From: Bacillota bacterium
GTDB taxonomy: Bacteria > Bacillota > Bacilli > Alicyclobacillales > SLC66
Direction of reading: 5' to 3'
DNA length: 46,560 nt
Assembly (NCBI GenBank): GCA_021805735.1
Contig: JAJZEE010000020.1
Coordinates: 1-46,560, forward strand
Each line of letters starts with the position of its first letter. Position 1 is the stretch's first letter. The notes under the pieces were generated by a model. It was given only the letters and a program-made list of their open reading frames with translations. It had not been told where the DNA came from and did not search any database. The position numbers were made by a program, and so were the translations under genes. Positions 1 through 8,502 of this stretch are shown here, piece after piece.

Positions 1-2
1 CC

Positions 3-752
3 GATGTGAGCGCTCACAGTGAACTCGGATGGATTCTCCAGTGCGTTGTTCACATGGGCGAACTGTCGCGGATGACACAGTTTAAGGAAAAGGCCGAAGG
101 CAAGGATACTGTTACGGCCGGACTGTTTACCTACCCGGCCCTCATGGCGGCAGACATTCTCCTGTACCAGACGTCCAGAGTGCCCGTCGGCGAGGATCAG
201 AAACAACATCTGGAATTGACCCGGGATATCGCCATGCGGTTCAATTCCCGCTTCGGAGAGACATTTGCCGTGCCGGAAGTCATGATGTTGAAAGAAGGCG
301 CGCGAATCATGTCGTTGGACGATCCCGCCAGGAAAATGAGCAAGAGTAACCCGAATCCCCAAAGCCGAATCGAGATTCTCGACTCCCCCGACGATATCCG
401 CAAAAAAGTCGGCCGCGCAGTGACGGACTCTGATCGCGAGATCCGTTATGATCCGCAAGGCAAACCCGCAGTTTCCAATTTGCTGGTCATTTATTCGCTC
501 ACGGCTGATATGACGATCGACGGACTCGTCGCGCAATACGAGGGGAAAGGATACGGCGCCTTGAAGAAAGACTTGGCGGAGGCAATCGTCGCTCACCTGA
601 CGCCGATCCAGGAAAAGTACCGAGAGATACGGCAAAGCGGAATGGCTGAGGACGTGTTGCGGCAAGGAGCCATAACAGCAGCGCAAGTTGCCGAAGAAAC
701 CATGAATCTGGTTCGGGAACGCGTAGGGCTGGGCGGATTCAGACGTCGCTGA
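3..752 (+). CDS. trpS: Tryptophanyl-tRNA synthetase, 3' part (5' end outside window)
   Basis: This class I aminoacyl-tRNA synthetase charges tRNA-Trp with tryptophan in the cytoplasm. The window opens inside the gene: the first readable codons give D-V-S-A-H-S-E-L-G-W, matching the internal family segment normally about 80 residues in, so the Rossmann HIGH-type region is missing. The KMSKS ATP-binding loop is complete at bases 333-347. The segment with GEDQKQHLELTRDIA is also typical of bacterial TrpRS, and the C-terminus looks complete. There is no T-run after the stop, so the hairpin at 790-830 is not a canonical terminator for it. Identification is very secure; only the true start is unseen. 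Confidence 0.97.
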   Translation, partial: DVSAHSELGWILQCVVHMGELSRMTQFKEKAEGKDTVTAGLFTYPALMAADILLYQTSRVPVGEDQKQHLELTRDIAMRFNSRFGETFAVPEVMMLKEGARIMSLDDPARKMSKSNPNPQSRIEILDSPDDIRKKVGRAVTDSDREIRYDPQGKPAVSNLLVIYSLTADMTIDGLVAQYEGKGYGALKKDLAEAIVAHLTPIQEKYREIRQSGMAEDVLRQGAITAAQVAEETMNLVRERVGLGGFRRR

Positions 753-789
753 GCGAGTCTTTATGGGAAGGGTATCCTGTCTGAACGAG

Positions 790-830
790 CCCCTTTATGG
801 ACACTCTTGTAACGATTGTCTATAAAGGGG
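790..830 (+). promoter_or_regulatory. Hairpin masking the DUF1657 ribosome binding site
   Basis: Bases 790-803 pair with 817-830 in a 14-bp stem (13 Watson-Crick pairs and one G-U) with a 13-nt loop. The right arm ends in ATAAAGGGG, which holds most of the Shine-Dalgarno (824-832) of the gene starting at 840. No T-run follows, so it is not a standard terminator. A leader hairpin restricting translation, or a DNA-level palindromic operator, are the two obvious readings; function is inferred. Confidence 0.6.
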
Positions 831-839
831 AGTTGTGTC

Positions 840-1061
840 ATGACGACCGTCGAAAGAGTGGGGGCTGCCTACGCCCATGCACAGTTGTTGCACGCAACAC
901 TCGCGCAATTTTCACTTGAGACCGTTGATCCGGTCAGCAAGCAGATGTATCAGGAGATGGCCAATGCCGCTCAGTCAATCGCAGAGGGTATCAGAAAACG
1001 ACAGGAACAGTTAGCCGATCGTGAAACTGCGATCAAACAGGTTCGCCAACCAGGGGTCTGA
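840..1061 (+). CDS. DUF1657 family small protein
   Basis: This is a 73-residue, helical, charged protein. The central stretch with the pattern L-xx-A-x-L-xx-F-xx-E-T, then KQMYQEMANAAQSI, fits the DUF1657 family of spore-forming Firmicutes. Members elsewhere are often encoded with spoVA-type genes and DUF421 proteins, so a spore-related role is likely, but none of those partners is next to this copy. I chose ATG 840 because AAAGGGGAG sits 7 nt upstream; an in-frame TTG at 816 lies inside the hairpin and has no ribosome binding site. The gene stands alone between trpS and the convergent rex. Biochemical function is unknown. Confidence 0.75.
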   Translation: MTTVERVGAAYAHAQLLHATLAQFSLETVDPVSKQMYQEMANAAQSIAEGIRKRQEQLADRETAIKQVRQPGV

Positions 1062-1223
1062 AACGCAATCTGAACCAGTTCCCGCGTCAAACTCACGGTC
1101 AATCGCACGCCACCAGCGAATCAGAACGCTGTTGGCGTATTCGTCTACGTCCACTCGTCGTTTCGCAGTCATCGCTGATATGCCGAACGATCTGTCCACA
1201 CGTTCCCGCGCATAGTATGATCG

Positions 1224-1850
1224 CTACGAATCGAAGCGCCGCATGAAATAAATCAAGAATTGCAGTTCACTGATCAGATCCACCTGGTGCAAAACCGTGC
1301 CTACGGGCGCTATCACAAATTGCGACGTGAAATTGAGGATCCCAATGATCCCCGCTTCCGCCACAGCGTCAGCCACCGCCTGCGCATACACCCCCGGCGT
1401 CGTCAGAATGGCGATATCCACGGGGGTCGATCGCGCGAACTCAGGCAACTCACTGAGCGGCCTCACTTCGATGCCGTCGATCCGTCTGTGGGTTGCTTCT
1501 GGATCCACGTCAAAAGCGGTCAGAAGTCGCAGCTGACCCACCTGATCATGCCCAGAGACATTAATTCCGGCCCTTCCAGAACCGATCAAGATGATGCCAA
1601 CCTGTTCGTCGTGGCGCAGATACCCCTGCAGAAATTCTATCAAATACGAAACGCTGTACCCGTAGCCCCGTTTGCCAAGTTCGCCGAGATACGAGAAGTC
1701 CCGCCGGACAGTCGCCGACTCAATCTGTAGAGCCGCGCTGACTTCCGTCGAAGAGACGCGTTCCTTGCCGAGCTTGCGCAGAGTCAACAAATAGCGATAG
1801 TACATCGGCAATCGGCGCGCCGTCACGACAGGAACTCGAGCAACCTCCAT
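1224..1850 (-). CDS. rex: Redox-sensing transcriptional repressor Rex
   Basis: Rex is a dimeric repressor that reads the NADH/NAD+ ratio and releases DNA when NADH binds. The 208-residue protein has an N-terminal winged helix (about 10-75, with SSTEVSAALQIESATVRRDFSYLGELGKRG spanning recognition elements) and a Rossmann domain whose nucleotide loop is GSGRAG at 90-95 instead of the common GVGNLG. The C-terminal GILNFT and ...HQVDLISELQFLIYFM segments are typical of the dimer-swapped helix. ATG 1850 is preceded by AGGAGG lying inside the last codons of mobB, 1 nt away, so rex is the last gene of the mobA operon. That placement is unusual and suggests redox control linked to molybdenum enzymes (inference). 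Confidence 0.92.
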   Translation of the reverse strand: MEVARVPVVTARRLPMYYRYLLTLRKLGKERVSSTEVSAALQIESATVRRDFSYLGELGKRGYGYSVSYLIEFLQGYLRHDEQVGIILIGSGRAGINVSGHDQVGQLRLLTAFDVDPEATHRRIDGIEVRPLSELPEFARSTPVDIAILTTPGVYAQAVADAVAEAGIIGILNFTSQFVIAPVGTVLHQVDLISELQFLIYFMRRFDS

Positions 1851-1851
1851 G

Positions 1852-2400
1852 CTAAGCCTCCTGCATTAACCTATCAAGTATCGCCATGAAACCGTCAATG
1901 TCATTTCTATGATACACCGGGAGACTGGAGTCGGCAACCGCAAAGGGCGTCTCAGGAACCGCAAACGCGAGAACGCTCTGCATTGCATCGCCGTGCAGCA
2001 GAAAATCCGGAATAGCGTAGTGACCGCCACAGCGCAAATCTTTGCCCAGTAACACAACCTTACGCATGGCGACTGTTTTATATCCTTCAAGGAACACCAC
2101 GTCCACCGCTCCCAAGGAAGCGACGAGAGAGGGAACTGAAGGTGGTTCATCGCCGCGCCGTTCGATCATATAGTGGCCGAACGTATCCGCGATTGCGACA
2201 CTGATGGCGCCAGCGTCCATATAACGCGCCGTATCCGCGCCCTCCGGACTGGTCTGGAAACCGTGACCATCGTGTTTCAAGCAGCCCACGCGAAGACCGC
2301 GCCGTGTGCACTCCGTCGTCAGTCGGGCAATGAGAGTCGTTTTGCCGGTATGTTTATATCCAGAAAATAAGATGAGCACAGGTTCCTTCGCCGCTCTCAC
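1852..2400 (-). CDS. mobB: Molybdopterin-guanine dinucleotide biosynthesis protein MobB
   Basis: MobB is a GTP-binding accessory protein that helps MobA attach GMP to molybdopterin. The 182-residue protein starts with beta-strand VLILFSG followed by the P-loop GYKHTGKT (14-21), then CLKHDGHGF and the conserved DVVFLEGYK segment (Walker B-like). Length and order fit the family. The start is GTG 2400, whose GTGA overlaps the stop of the upstream moeA-like gene, so the two are translationally coupled. The 3' end carries the ribosome binding site of rex. No odd features. Confidence 0.93.
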   Translation of the reverse strand: MRAAKEPVLILFSGYKHTGKTTLIARLTTECTRRGLRVGCLKHDGHGFQTSPEGADTARYMDAGAISVAIADTFGHYMIERRGDEPPSVPSLVASLGAVDVVFLEGYKTVAMRKVVLLGKDLRCGGHYAIPDFLLHGDAMQSVLAFAVPETPFAVADSSLPVYHRNDIDGFMAILDRLMQEA

Positions 2401-3374
2401 AACAATCCCCCATGGCCCAGTTCCGCAATGTCGGAGCCTGTCAGTCTTTGTCCCGCCAGAACCCGCGGCAACAGATAATCAAACGCTGTCACGGAATCGA
2501 AGATGACACAGCCTGGCAGACCCATCAGCACTACCTCATGCTGATAGGCTAGCATTGACATGGAACCGGGCAACATCGGCATGCCATAAGACACTACTTC
2601 AGTGGCCGCCTTTGCAATGGCGCCGGGACTGCGATCATCCGGATCGACTGACATGCCGCCTGTTACCAACACGATGTCGGCTCCTGCGTCAATCAGCCTG
2701 TCAATCGCCTGCGCGATCACATCCGTGGCGTCATCGACAATTTCCTGTCCGAGCCAATGCGCGCCGTAGGCTTGGAGTTTGGCTCTCAACACAGGCCCAA
2801 ATCGATCTTCAATCCGTCCTTTATAAACCTCGCTGCCTGTCGTAACAATGCCGACTGACGCGCGCCGAAAAGGGAGAATCTCAAGGAGTGGCCCGGTCTT
2901 GGTCAATATCGTTTCAAATGCGGTCAATCGCTCATCGCGAACGATCAGTGGAATCGCGCGCAAGCCCGCGACGGACTGTTTTTCTGTCACTGGAGAATTG
3001 GTGCGTTTGGTTACAACAGCCAACTCGCCGAGCGCGTTCACCGCGAGGAGCGCCTCAACGTCAATGGTGAGCAGCCCCGCATGAGCGGCCTTCACCGTTA
3101 CTTTACCTTCGTTTGGTTCTGAGAACAGCAGACTGCTGTGCGCGATTGCCGCAGCCATGCGACGCGCGGCGTCGTCTTCATGAACCTCGCCCTGTTCCAG
3201 TGACAGCACATAGATGTGTTCTTTCCCGATCGCCAATAACTGATCGATATCGCCCTCTGAAATGACATGACCCTTTTGAAACAACCGCCCCTTGAACTCG
3301 CCGGGAACGATCTTTGTCAAATCGTGGGCCAAGACCATACCTACCGCGTCCTCAACGCGAACTTCTCGCTTCAT
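2397..3374 (-). CDS. MoeA-like molybdopterin-binding protein
   Basis: This 325-residue protein belongs to the MoeA/MogA molybdopterin-binding superfamily, which inserts molybdate into, or handles, molybdopterin. The MPT-binding core is at about 170-320: VGIVTTGSEV, then TGGMSVDPDD at 238-247 with the following RSPGAI, and a PGS..M segment. It is shorter than canonical MoeA (about 400 residues) and its N-terminal 165 residues do not show the usual MoeA domain order, so it fits the 'MoeA-like' subgroup better than true MoeA; I leave the symbol blank. It overlaps mobA by 23 nt at its start and mobB by 4 nt at its end, so all three are one unit. Confidence 0.85.
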   Translation of the reverse strand: MKREVRVEDAVGMVLAHDLTKIVPGEFKGRLFQKGHVISEGDIDQLLAIGKEHIYVLSLEQGEVHEDDAARRMAAAIAHSSLLFSEPNEGKVTVKAAHAGLLTIDVEALLAVNALGELAVVTKRTNSPVTEKQSVAGLRAIPLIVRDERLTAFETILTKTGPLLEILPFRRASVGIVTTGSEVYKGRIEDRFGPVLRAKLQAYGAHWLGQEIVDDATDVIAQAIDRLIDAGADIVLVTGGMSVDPDDRSPGAIAKAATEVVSYGMPMLPGSMSMLAYQHEVVLMGLPGCVIFDSVTAFDYLLPRVLAGQRLTGSDIAELGHGGLL

Positions 3375-4029
3375 CCCAACCGTTTCCCTTCATGCCCTTG
3401 GCAACCAGGCGCAAGGTTTCGTATTGTGCGGGTGAATTGGCCATCAGGAAACTGACGCACTCCGGATCGTAGTCCCGCCATTCTTCTTCTGACACGAAGC
3501 GCACATAAATTTGCGACAAGAGATCAGACACCCTTCTCCGATCGCAACTAAGCATTTTTGTTATCACAGGTTTCAGAGATTTGTGATAAACTCCAAGTAA
3601 CGGATACATTTGCCCGCCAAGCGTCGGAACGATTGCGGTTGCAGTCTGGCGGACCATACCGCCTCTTTGGCCAGCATCCTCTGTCGTCAACCGGGCCAGA
3701 TAAAGCAGAAGTTCCACACGGACAAGCGGCGCATCGACTGCAATCACAAAGGTCCACTCATTGCGGCAGTGCGTTAAACCGCTCTCAAGACCGGCGAGCG
3801 GGCCCTGACCCGGATGCAGATCAAACGCTACCTGAGGAATCGGCAAAGATGGCTGCTCCTTGCGACGCACCACCCAAACATCTTCGACGACTGTTGCCAA
3901 TTTCGAATACAGGACATCGACAAACATTGACGTATCAATCTCCAGGGTTGCCTTATCGCGTCCCATGCGTCGACTGTAGCCGCCTGCCAGGATGACAGCG
4001 CTGAATGTCGGTAATGCGGGTACAGTCAC
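3352..4029 (-). CDS. mobA: Molybdenum cofactor guanylyltransferase MobA
   Basis: MobA transfers GMP from GTP to Mo-molybdopterin to make the guanine dinucleotide form used by DMSO-reductase-type enzymes such as formate dehydrogenases. The nucleotidyltransferase signature LAGGYSRRMGRDK is at residues 14-26, and the metal-binding Asp lies in the VIAVDAPLV segment. Length (225 residues) is normal, with an extended C-terminus. The start is taken as GTG 4029; the G-rich run upstream is an atypical ribosome binding site, so a slightly different start is possible. It is the first gene of the leftward operon mobA - moeA-like - mobB - rex and lies only 39 nt from the divergent diguanylate cyclase, leaving little room for two promoters. 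Confidence 0.93.
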   Translation of the reverse strand: MTVPALPTFSAVILAGGYSRRMGRDKATLEIDTSMFVDVLYSKLATVVEDVWVVRRKEQPSLPIPQVAFDLHPGQGPLAGLESGLTHCRNEWTFVIAVDAPLVRVELLLYLARLTTEDAGQRGGMVRQTATAIVPTLGGQMYPLLGVYHKSLKPVITKMLSCDRRRVSDLLSQIYVRFVSEEEWRDYDPECVSFLMANSPAQYETLRLVAKGMKGNGWDEARSSR

Positions 4030-4068
4030 GAGTCAGCGCCCCCCCAATTATTGAAAGGAGTCAAAGCC

Positions 4069-5205
4069 TTGATCACGGATGTACGTCGCTTGCGTGCTGT
4101 AGACTTGCTGTATCTGGGGCGCTGGGTATTGGCCTTGATCGTTCCTTGCATGGTGGCGGCAGCCCATATTGCGTCCGCTTGGTATGCTGTCATAGAAGGT
4201 ATTCTTCTCCTGTGCGCATTGGCAGTATCGATACCGACAAAATATCGCCCTCTCCCTGACGCCTGGTGGGTCGGCCTTGTGTCACTGGATGTACTTCTCG
4301 TTACTGCAATGATCGCTCTCGCGCAGCCCAGCCTGCCCTACGCCTGGCCACTGTACCTCTGGTGCGTCATCGAGGCGGCTCTCGCGTTGCACAGCAAAGC
4401 CGGTGTCACGGTAACCATCGTCGTCGACCTGATATCGCTGCTGTTTATTGTACCATTTCGAGGGCAGCAGGAGACGCTCGCGCAAGTGTCGACGCGTCTC
4501 CTGATCTTCAACATGGAAGCGCTCCCGATTCTGTTCTCCGTGTTTTGGAAGAAACGAAATCAACGGGAACTCGATTTCCATATTACAGAATCCTCGCGGC
4601 TTCTGCTGAAAGTGACAGAACTCGAGCACATCAACAGACAGATGACCGACTACACGATGGATGTGCAAAACAGAGCCGTGATCGACCAACTGACCGGGCT
4701 CTATAACCAGACGTATTTTCACCACAGACTGTTGATTGAGGTCGAGAAATCTCGACAGAGCAAGGAAGGAATCAGTCTCATTCTGTGCGACATCGACCGC
4801 TTCAAGCACTTTAACGACCAATTCGGGCATTATCTCGGCGACGATGTGCTTAGAGCTGTCGCAAAGGTCATGCTGGACATGGTCACAGACCAGTCTGCCA
4901 TCGTCGCGCGTTTGGGCGGCGAGGAATTTGTCCTCACCATGCCAAACACCGAAGCGGCCGCTGCCTTTCAGTTTGCAGAGGAACTGCGGTCAAGGATTTC
5001 GGACACTGTCGTAAGCGGTCCGATAGGAGCCCTGCGGGTCACAATCAGCGCTGGCGTCGCCACGTTTCCAGGGGCAGCGCAGGATGCATTGGAACTGGTG
5101 AAACTTGCCGATCAGGCGATGTATGCCGCCAAGGACAGCGGTCGCAATCGCGTCTGCTGTGATCCAGCCTCCAACACATTTTCAGTACAGTCGCAGGATG
5201 CCTGA
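4069..5205 (+). CDS. Membrane-bound diguanylate cyclase (GGDEF domain)
   Basis: The protein (378 residues) should make the second messenger c-di-GMP from two GTP. Residues 12-160 are hydrophobic with about five or six membrane segments and no recognised sensor family; a short coiled-coil-like linker (about 170-205) leads into the GGDEF domain (about 206-370). The active-site loop is GGEEF at 283-287 and the metal-binding Asp is in LILCDIDRFK. The inhibitory I-site (RxxD upstream of the loop) is absent: the positions hold T and S, so product feedback inhibition is probably missing. The start is TTG 4069 because AAAGGAG lies 8 nt upstream; an in-frame TTG at 4051 overlaps that site. Signal sensed is unknown. 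Confidence 0.93.
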   Translation: MITDVRRLRAVDLLYLGRWVLALIVPCMVAAAHIASAWYAVIEGILLLCALAVSIPTKYRPLPDAWWVGLVSLDVLLVTAMIALAQPSLPYAWPLYLWCVIEAALALHSKAGVTVTIVVDLISLLFIVPFRGQQETLAQVSTRLLIFNMEALPILFSVFWKKRNQRELDFHITESSRLLLKVTELEHINRQMTDYTMDVQNRAVIDQLTGLYNQTYFHHRLLIEVEKSRQSKEGISLILCDIDRFKHFNDQFGHYLGDDVLRAVAKVMLDMVTDQSAIVARLGGEEFVLTMPNTEAAAAFQFAEELRSRISDTVVSGPIGALRVTISAGVATFPGAAQDALELVKLADQAMYAAKDSGRNRVCCDPASNTFSVQSQDA

Positions 5206-5254
5206 GGCAGGTTAACCTTGCGGGTGCTGTCGAGATAAGGGGCCCCCGCAGTAT

Positions 5255-5860
5255 TCAGTCCATTGCGCAGGCGATAACGCGCGCAGGCGTGACGAGCCAA
5301 TCCACCCTGCGATCAAACGGCTCGGCGGGAAGTCGATCCATGACCTGAAATTCGTAGCCTATGCCCACAGACAGAGCATCTTGACGAATGAGAGGCAGGT
5401 ACCGATCATAGTAACCTCCCCCATAACCGAGCCTGTCTCCACGTAACGTAAAGGCAAGTCCGGGCACGACAATCAGGTCGAACGCTTCAGGCGCTATCAG
5501 TTCCTCTGCACCCACGCGCGGTTCGCGCATACCCCACTCGCCCACTGTCACGTCCTGAAGATTGGTCAGGCGTAAGGCTCGCATGATTTGGCCTGCGCGT
5601 CGTGTTTGCGGCGCCGCTACAAGTTTGCCCGCCTGAAGAGCGGTTTCAATGATTGCATCCGTCGACGCTTCGCTCCGGAAAGCAAGATAGATCAGCACGG
5701 CTTCGGCGTCGTGAAAGAATGTCTGCGCGCAAAAGATGTCCGCCAACCGTCGATCGTAGGCAAGTCTATCGAGTTGTGTCAAAGTGGCGCGCCGCGCCGC
5801 CATTTCTTTGCGCAGTGACTGCTTGTCGTGGGGCGGTAAGCTGCCGGAACCGTTCACCAT
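5255..5860 (-). CDS. 5-formyltetrahydrofolate cyclo-ligase
   Basis: This enzyme converts 5-formyl-THF to 5,10-methenyl-THF with ATP, returning stored folate to one-carbon metabolism. The 201-residue protein has the N-terminal K-xx-LRKEM phosphate-binding helix (about 13-24) and the family signature GDRLGYGGGYYDRYL (141-155). ATG 5858-5860 is preceded by GAGGAGGG 10 nt upstream. It is convergent with the diguanylate cyclase gene, ending 50 nt from it; a weak TGCGGG/CCCGCA stem at 5219-5250 lies between the two stops. The gene appears monocistronic. Confidence 0.95.
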   Translation of the reverse strand: MVNGSGSLPPHDKQSLRKEMAARRATLTQLDRLAYDRRLADIFCAQTFFHDAEAVLIYLAFRSEASTDAIIETALQAGKLVAAPQTRRAGQIMRALRLTNLQDVTVGEWGMREPRVGAEELIAPEAFDLIVVPGLAFTLRGDRLGYGGGYYDRYLPLIRQDALSVGIGYEFQVMDRLPAEPFDRRVDWLVTPARVIACAMD

Positions 5861-5934
5861 CGCTGCCTGCCCTCCTCACCCACAGTATACAGCATGCTAA
5901 GATATCCTCTATAAGAGGTTGTTCAAACAGGGCT

Positions 5935-6798
5935 TTATAAGTCGGCGGCGGCAAACAAAAGTCCAACCAGCAGCACTGCGCACCCGCTGGCAATAGCCAT
6001 CCACATGCCTGCATGCGATTGCAGCCCCAGCCTGTTCACCATGGCGTCAACGGCCGACAGAACAGCGGCGGCGACTGCAAAGCGCAACAAAAGTACGCGA
6101 CTGCTGCGTGCGCGGGCGATTCTTGGGCCTATCCACGCGGCAACGCTCAAACCAATGGTGAATTGGAAAAATGCGACCGTATCGGCTCCTAATTGACAGC
6201 TCCCTGCGGCAAACGCCAACACGATCCACCAGAATCGACTGCTGACGTGAAAGATCGAAACTGATTGGCTTTGCCCGGATATGAACTCCGGGTACCGCAC
6301 TGTGAAGAGAAATAGCAGAGTCCCGATAACCCAACCGGCCAGTACGTCGATCGGCCAATGCACGCCAAGATAGAGCCGACTAAGCCCAATACCCACCGGC
6401 GCGGCCAGCAGTGCGCCCGACCATCGTCCAACACGCTTTCTCAGCCTATCTGCCAGCCAAAGATAACAGGCTGCCGAAACCTCCGCATGTCCGCTGGGAA
6501 ACGCCGATCCTGCGGCCGATTCACGATACAGCGCTCGAAGGGGCAACACCTCAAAGGGCCGTTGCGACGCGACAAACAGCTTCAAAAAATCGGCGCTGAC
6601 CATCCCCAAGAGAACCAGTATAGCAAGATCTGTCGCGTTTTCACTTCCGCCTGCAATCAGGACCACGCAGATCAAGTATACGTACGTATCATAATTACCC
6701 AGCCAGGAGAGCCCCACCGCAACACGATCGGCGGCAGGACTCGCAGCCGTCTGGAATATCAGCAAAAGATGCGCCTGCCATGCCCATGCGCCGGCCAC
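5935..6798 (-). CDS. PAP2-family membrane phosphatase
   Basis: This integral membrane protein of 287 residues carries all three PAP2 motifs: KLFVASQRP (73-81), PSGH (101-104) and SRLYLGVHWPID (140-151), giving the Arg/His/His/Asp active site that hydrolyses lipid phosphates such as undecaprenyl pyrophosphate or phosphatidate at the outer face of the membrane. The C-terminal about 110 residues add more membrane segments not needed for catalysis. GTG 6798 has AAAGGGG 7 nt upstream. Substrate cannot be told from sequence; a BacA-independent undecaprenyl pyrophosphatase or a phosphatidylglycerophosphatase are both possible. Confidence 0.9.
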   Translation of the reverse strand: MAGAWAWQAHLLLIFQTAASPAADRVAVGLSWLGNYDTYVYLICVVLIAGGSENATDLAILVLLGMVSADFLKLFVASQRPFEVLPLRALYRESAAGSAFPSGHAEVSAACYLWLADRLRKRVGRWSGALLAAPVGIGLSRLYLGVHWPIDVLAGWVIGTLLFLFTVRYPEFISGQSQSVSIFHVSSRFWWIVLAFAAGSCQLGADTVAFFQFTIGLSVAAWIGPRIARARSSRVLLLRFAVAAAVLSAVDAMVNRLGLQSHAGMWMAIASGCAVLLVGLLFAAADL

Positions 6799-7005
6799 CG
6801 ATGATCCCCTTTCCTGCGCCTCGCCTCAGCTCACCAACTCATAGACGCTCGTGCTAGAATTACGCGGAACAAGGACAGAATAGAAGCGGGCGCACCGATT
6901 CTCCATCGCCAAATCTGGCAGAGCGGCATCAGACGCTGCGCACAGGAAATGCTCATCTTGTGTCGAATGAAACTTAGAGCCACGTTCACCTTGGAGGATG
7001 ATTCA

Positions 7006-8475
7006 ATGTTTCGTTTCCCAGACTTAACGCAAGACATCAAGACCTTTCTCTCTACGGGGCTCGTCATCAGCCCCTGGTTAGCGGGCATTGATGCGATCGA
7101 CCGTTTCGATGCGGACGTGTTTCATCTGATCGACTATGTCGCTCGCGAAATCGCCGCCGCTCACTGGTCGGAGGAAAACCAGATCAGAGTGTTTCATGAC
7201 TTGCCCACTCCCGAACGCATCCCACGCACCGCGATCTATGAAACCATCGCGTCAACCGCAGTCTATCTGGCCATAGAACAGCACTCCGAGGCGGTCGTCG
7301 ATGAGCCGATCGCCCAACAGGCTCTGCGCATGGTTGAGGATTACATTTCCGAACACGGGCTGGCCTCGCTCGTTTTCATCTACGCCCTGATCACGAGTTA
7401 CGAAAACCACCAGGCGCTCGCGTATTATGGGAGCATCCCTGAACGCCAATTTATCCTTGGCAGTTGGCACCGCCCATGGGTCGACTATTCACTGAGCGAT
7501 GAGTTGATGCTGGGGTCGTTGTCTGGTTCGATGCGCATTGTAGTCCAACAAGGCCGTCGTCACGTCAAACTGACGGAAAACGGGATCAAGTTCATGAACG
7601 AGAACGCTGACATGCTCGAACATAGTGGATATTTGGAACACCGCATGCGTATGCTGCACATTTTGCAGTTCACCATGTTTGATGATTATGACGACATGGC
7701 AGAGCAGGTTATTCCAAATGCGATGGAGTTGCGCAAAGTCCTCGTGGACTTTGCCGGAATCAAACCTGGAATGCGTGTCCTGGAGATTGGGTGCGGCAGT
7801 GGCGCGCTGACATTCGGGGCAGGCCTGGCGGACCGAGTCGGCCCATCCGGGAGGGTCGTTGGCGTCGATCCGTCATCAGGCATGCTGCATCGCGCGGAAT
7901 TGGCGAGGCGCCTGAGAGGTATTGACTGGGTGCAATTCACACCCGGGAGCGCAGAGCGTCTTCCATTTTCGGATGGAACGTTTGACGCGACGATCGGAGC
8001 CGCATTTCTTCATTTTACTGATATGCCCAAGGCTGCGGCGGAGATGGCCCGCGTGACTCGAAGAGGAGGTGTCATAGCCAGTCTGCATCCCCTAAAGAAC
8101 CAGCATCAACCGCCGTTTTTCCGGGAATGGTTTGGGCCGGTGCTGAAACTGTCCCAGGAGCTCACCCGCATCAAGAGGGCCTACTTTCCCGATCCGTCCC
8201 AAGTGATTGCCGCATTCCAGACTGCCCCCCTTACGGACATCAATACGATGGACGTATCACTCCTCACCCTCTTTAACGATCCCGACAAAGTGATCCGGCA
8301 TTTCATCCACGGAATCGGTATGTTTCAGGAGGAATTGACACAAATACCCTGGAAAGCGCGCCATGACATGATCCAGATGTTACTGGACAATGGTCGCAGG
8401 GTCGTCAAACAGCATCAGCAGAAAGATCTGTTCATAGCGCACCCAGCCCAATTGGTTAAGGGGACGGTCATTTAA
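7006..8475 (+). CDS. Class I SAM-dependent methyltransferase with extra N-terminal domain
   Basis: The C-terminal half (about 250-400) is a UbiE-like Rossmann methyltransferase: motif I VLEIGCGSG at 258-266, an acidic GVDPSSGM after strand 2, and FDATIGAAFLHF before the substrate region. The first 240 residues are a mainly helical domain I do not recognise; the stretch RRHVKLTENGIKFMNENADM (about 184-203) resembles the wing and last helix of a winged-helix domain, so it may be a substrate- or DNA-binding module. ATG 7006 is preceded by GGAGG 8 nt upstream. Total 489 residues. It stands alone and its substrate is unknown; the 207 nt upstream show no clear regulatory structure. Confidence 0.85.
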   Translation: MFRFPDLTQDIKTFLSTGLVISPWLAGIDAIDRFDADVFHLIDYVAREIAAAHWSEENQIRVFHDLPTPERIPRTAIYETIASTAVYLAIEQHSEAVVDEPIAQQALRMVEDYISEHGLASLVFIYALITSYENHQALAYYGSIPERQFILGSWHRPWVDYSLSDELMLGSLSGSMRIVVQQGRRHVKLTENGIKFMNENADMLEHSGYLEHRMRMLHILQFTMFDDYDDMAEQVIPNAMELRKVLVDFAGIKPGMRVLEIGCGSGALTFGAGLADRVGPSGRVVGVDPSSGMLHRAELARRLRGIDWVQFTPGSAERLPFSDGTFDATIGAAFLHFTDMPKAAAEMARVTRRGGVIASLHPLKNQHQPPFFREWFGPVLKLSQELTRIKRAYFPDPSQVIAAFQTAPLTDINTMDVSLLTLFNDPDKVIRHFIHGIGMFQEELTQIPWKARHDMIQMLLDNGRRVVKQHQQKDLFIAHPAQLVKGTVI

Positions 8476-8502
8476 TTGGCTGTTGATCGCGAATTGCCGC
8501 AG

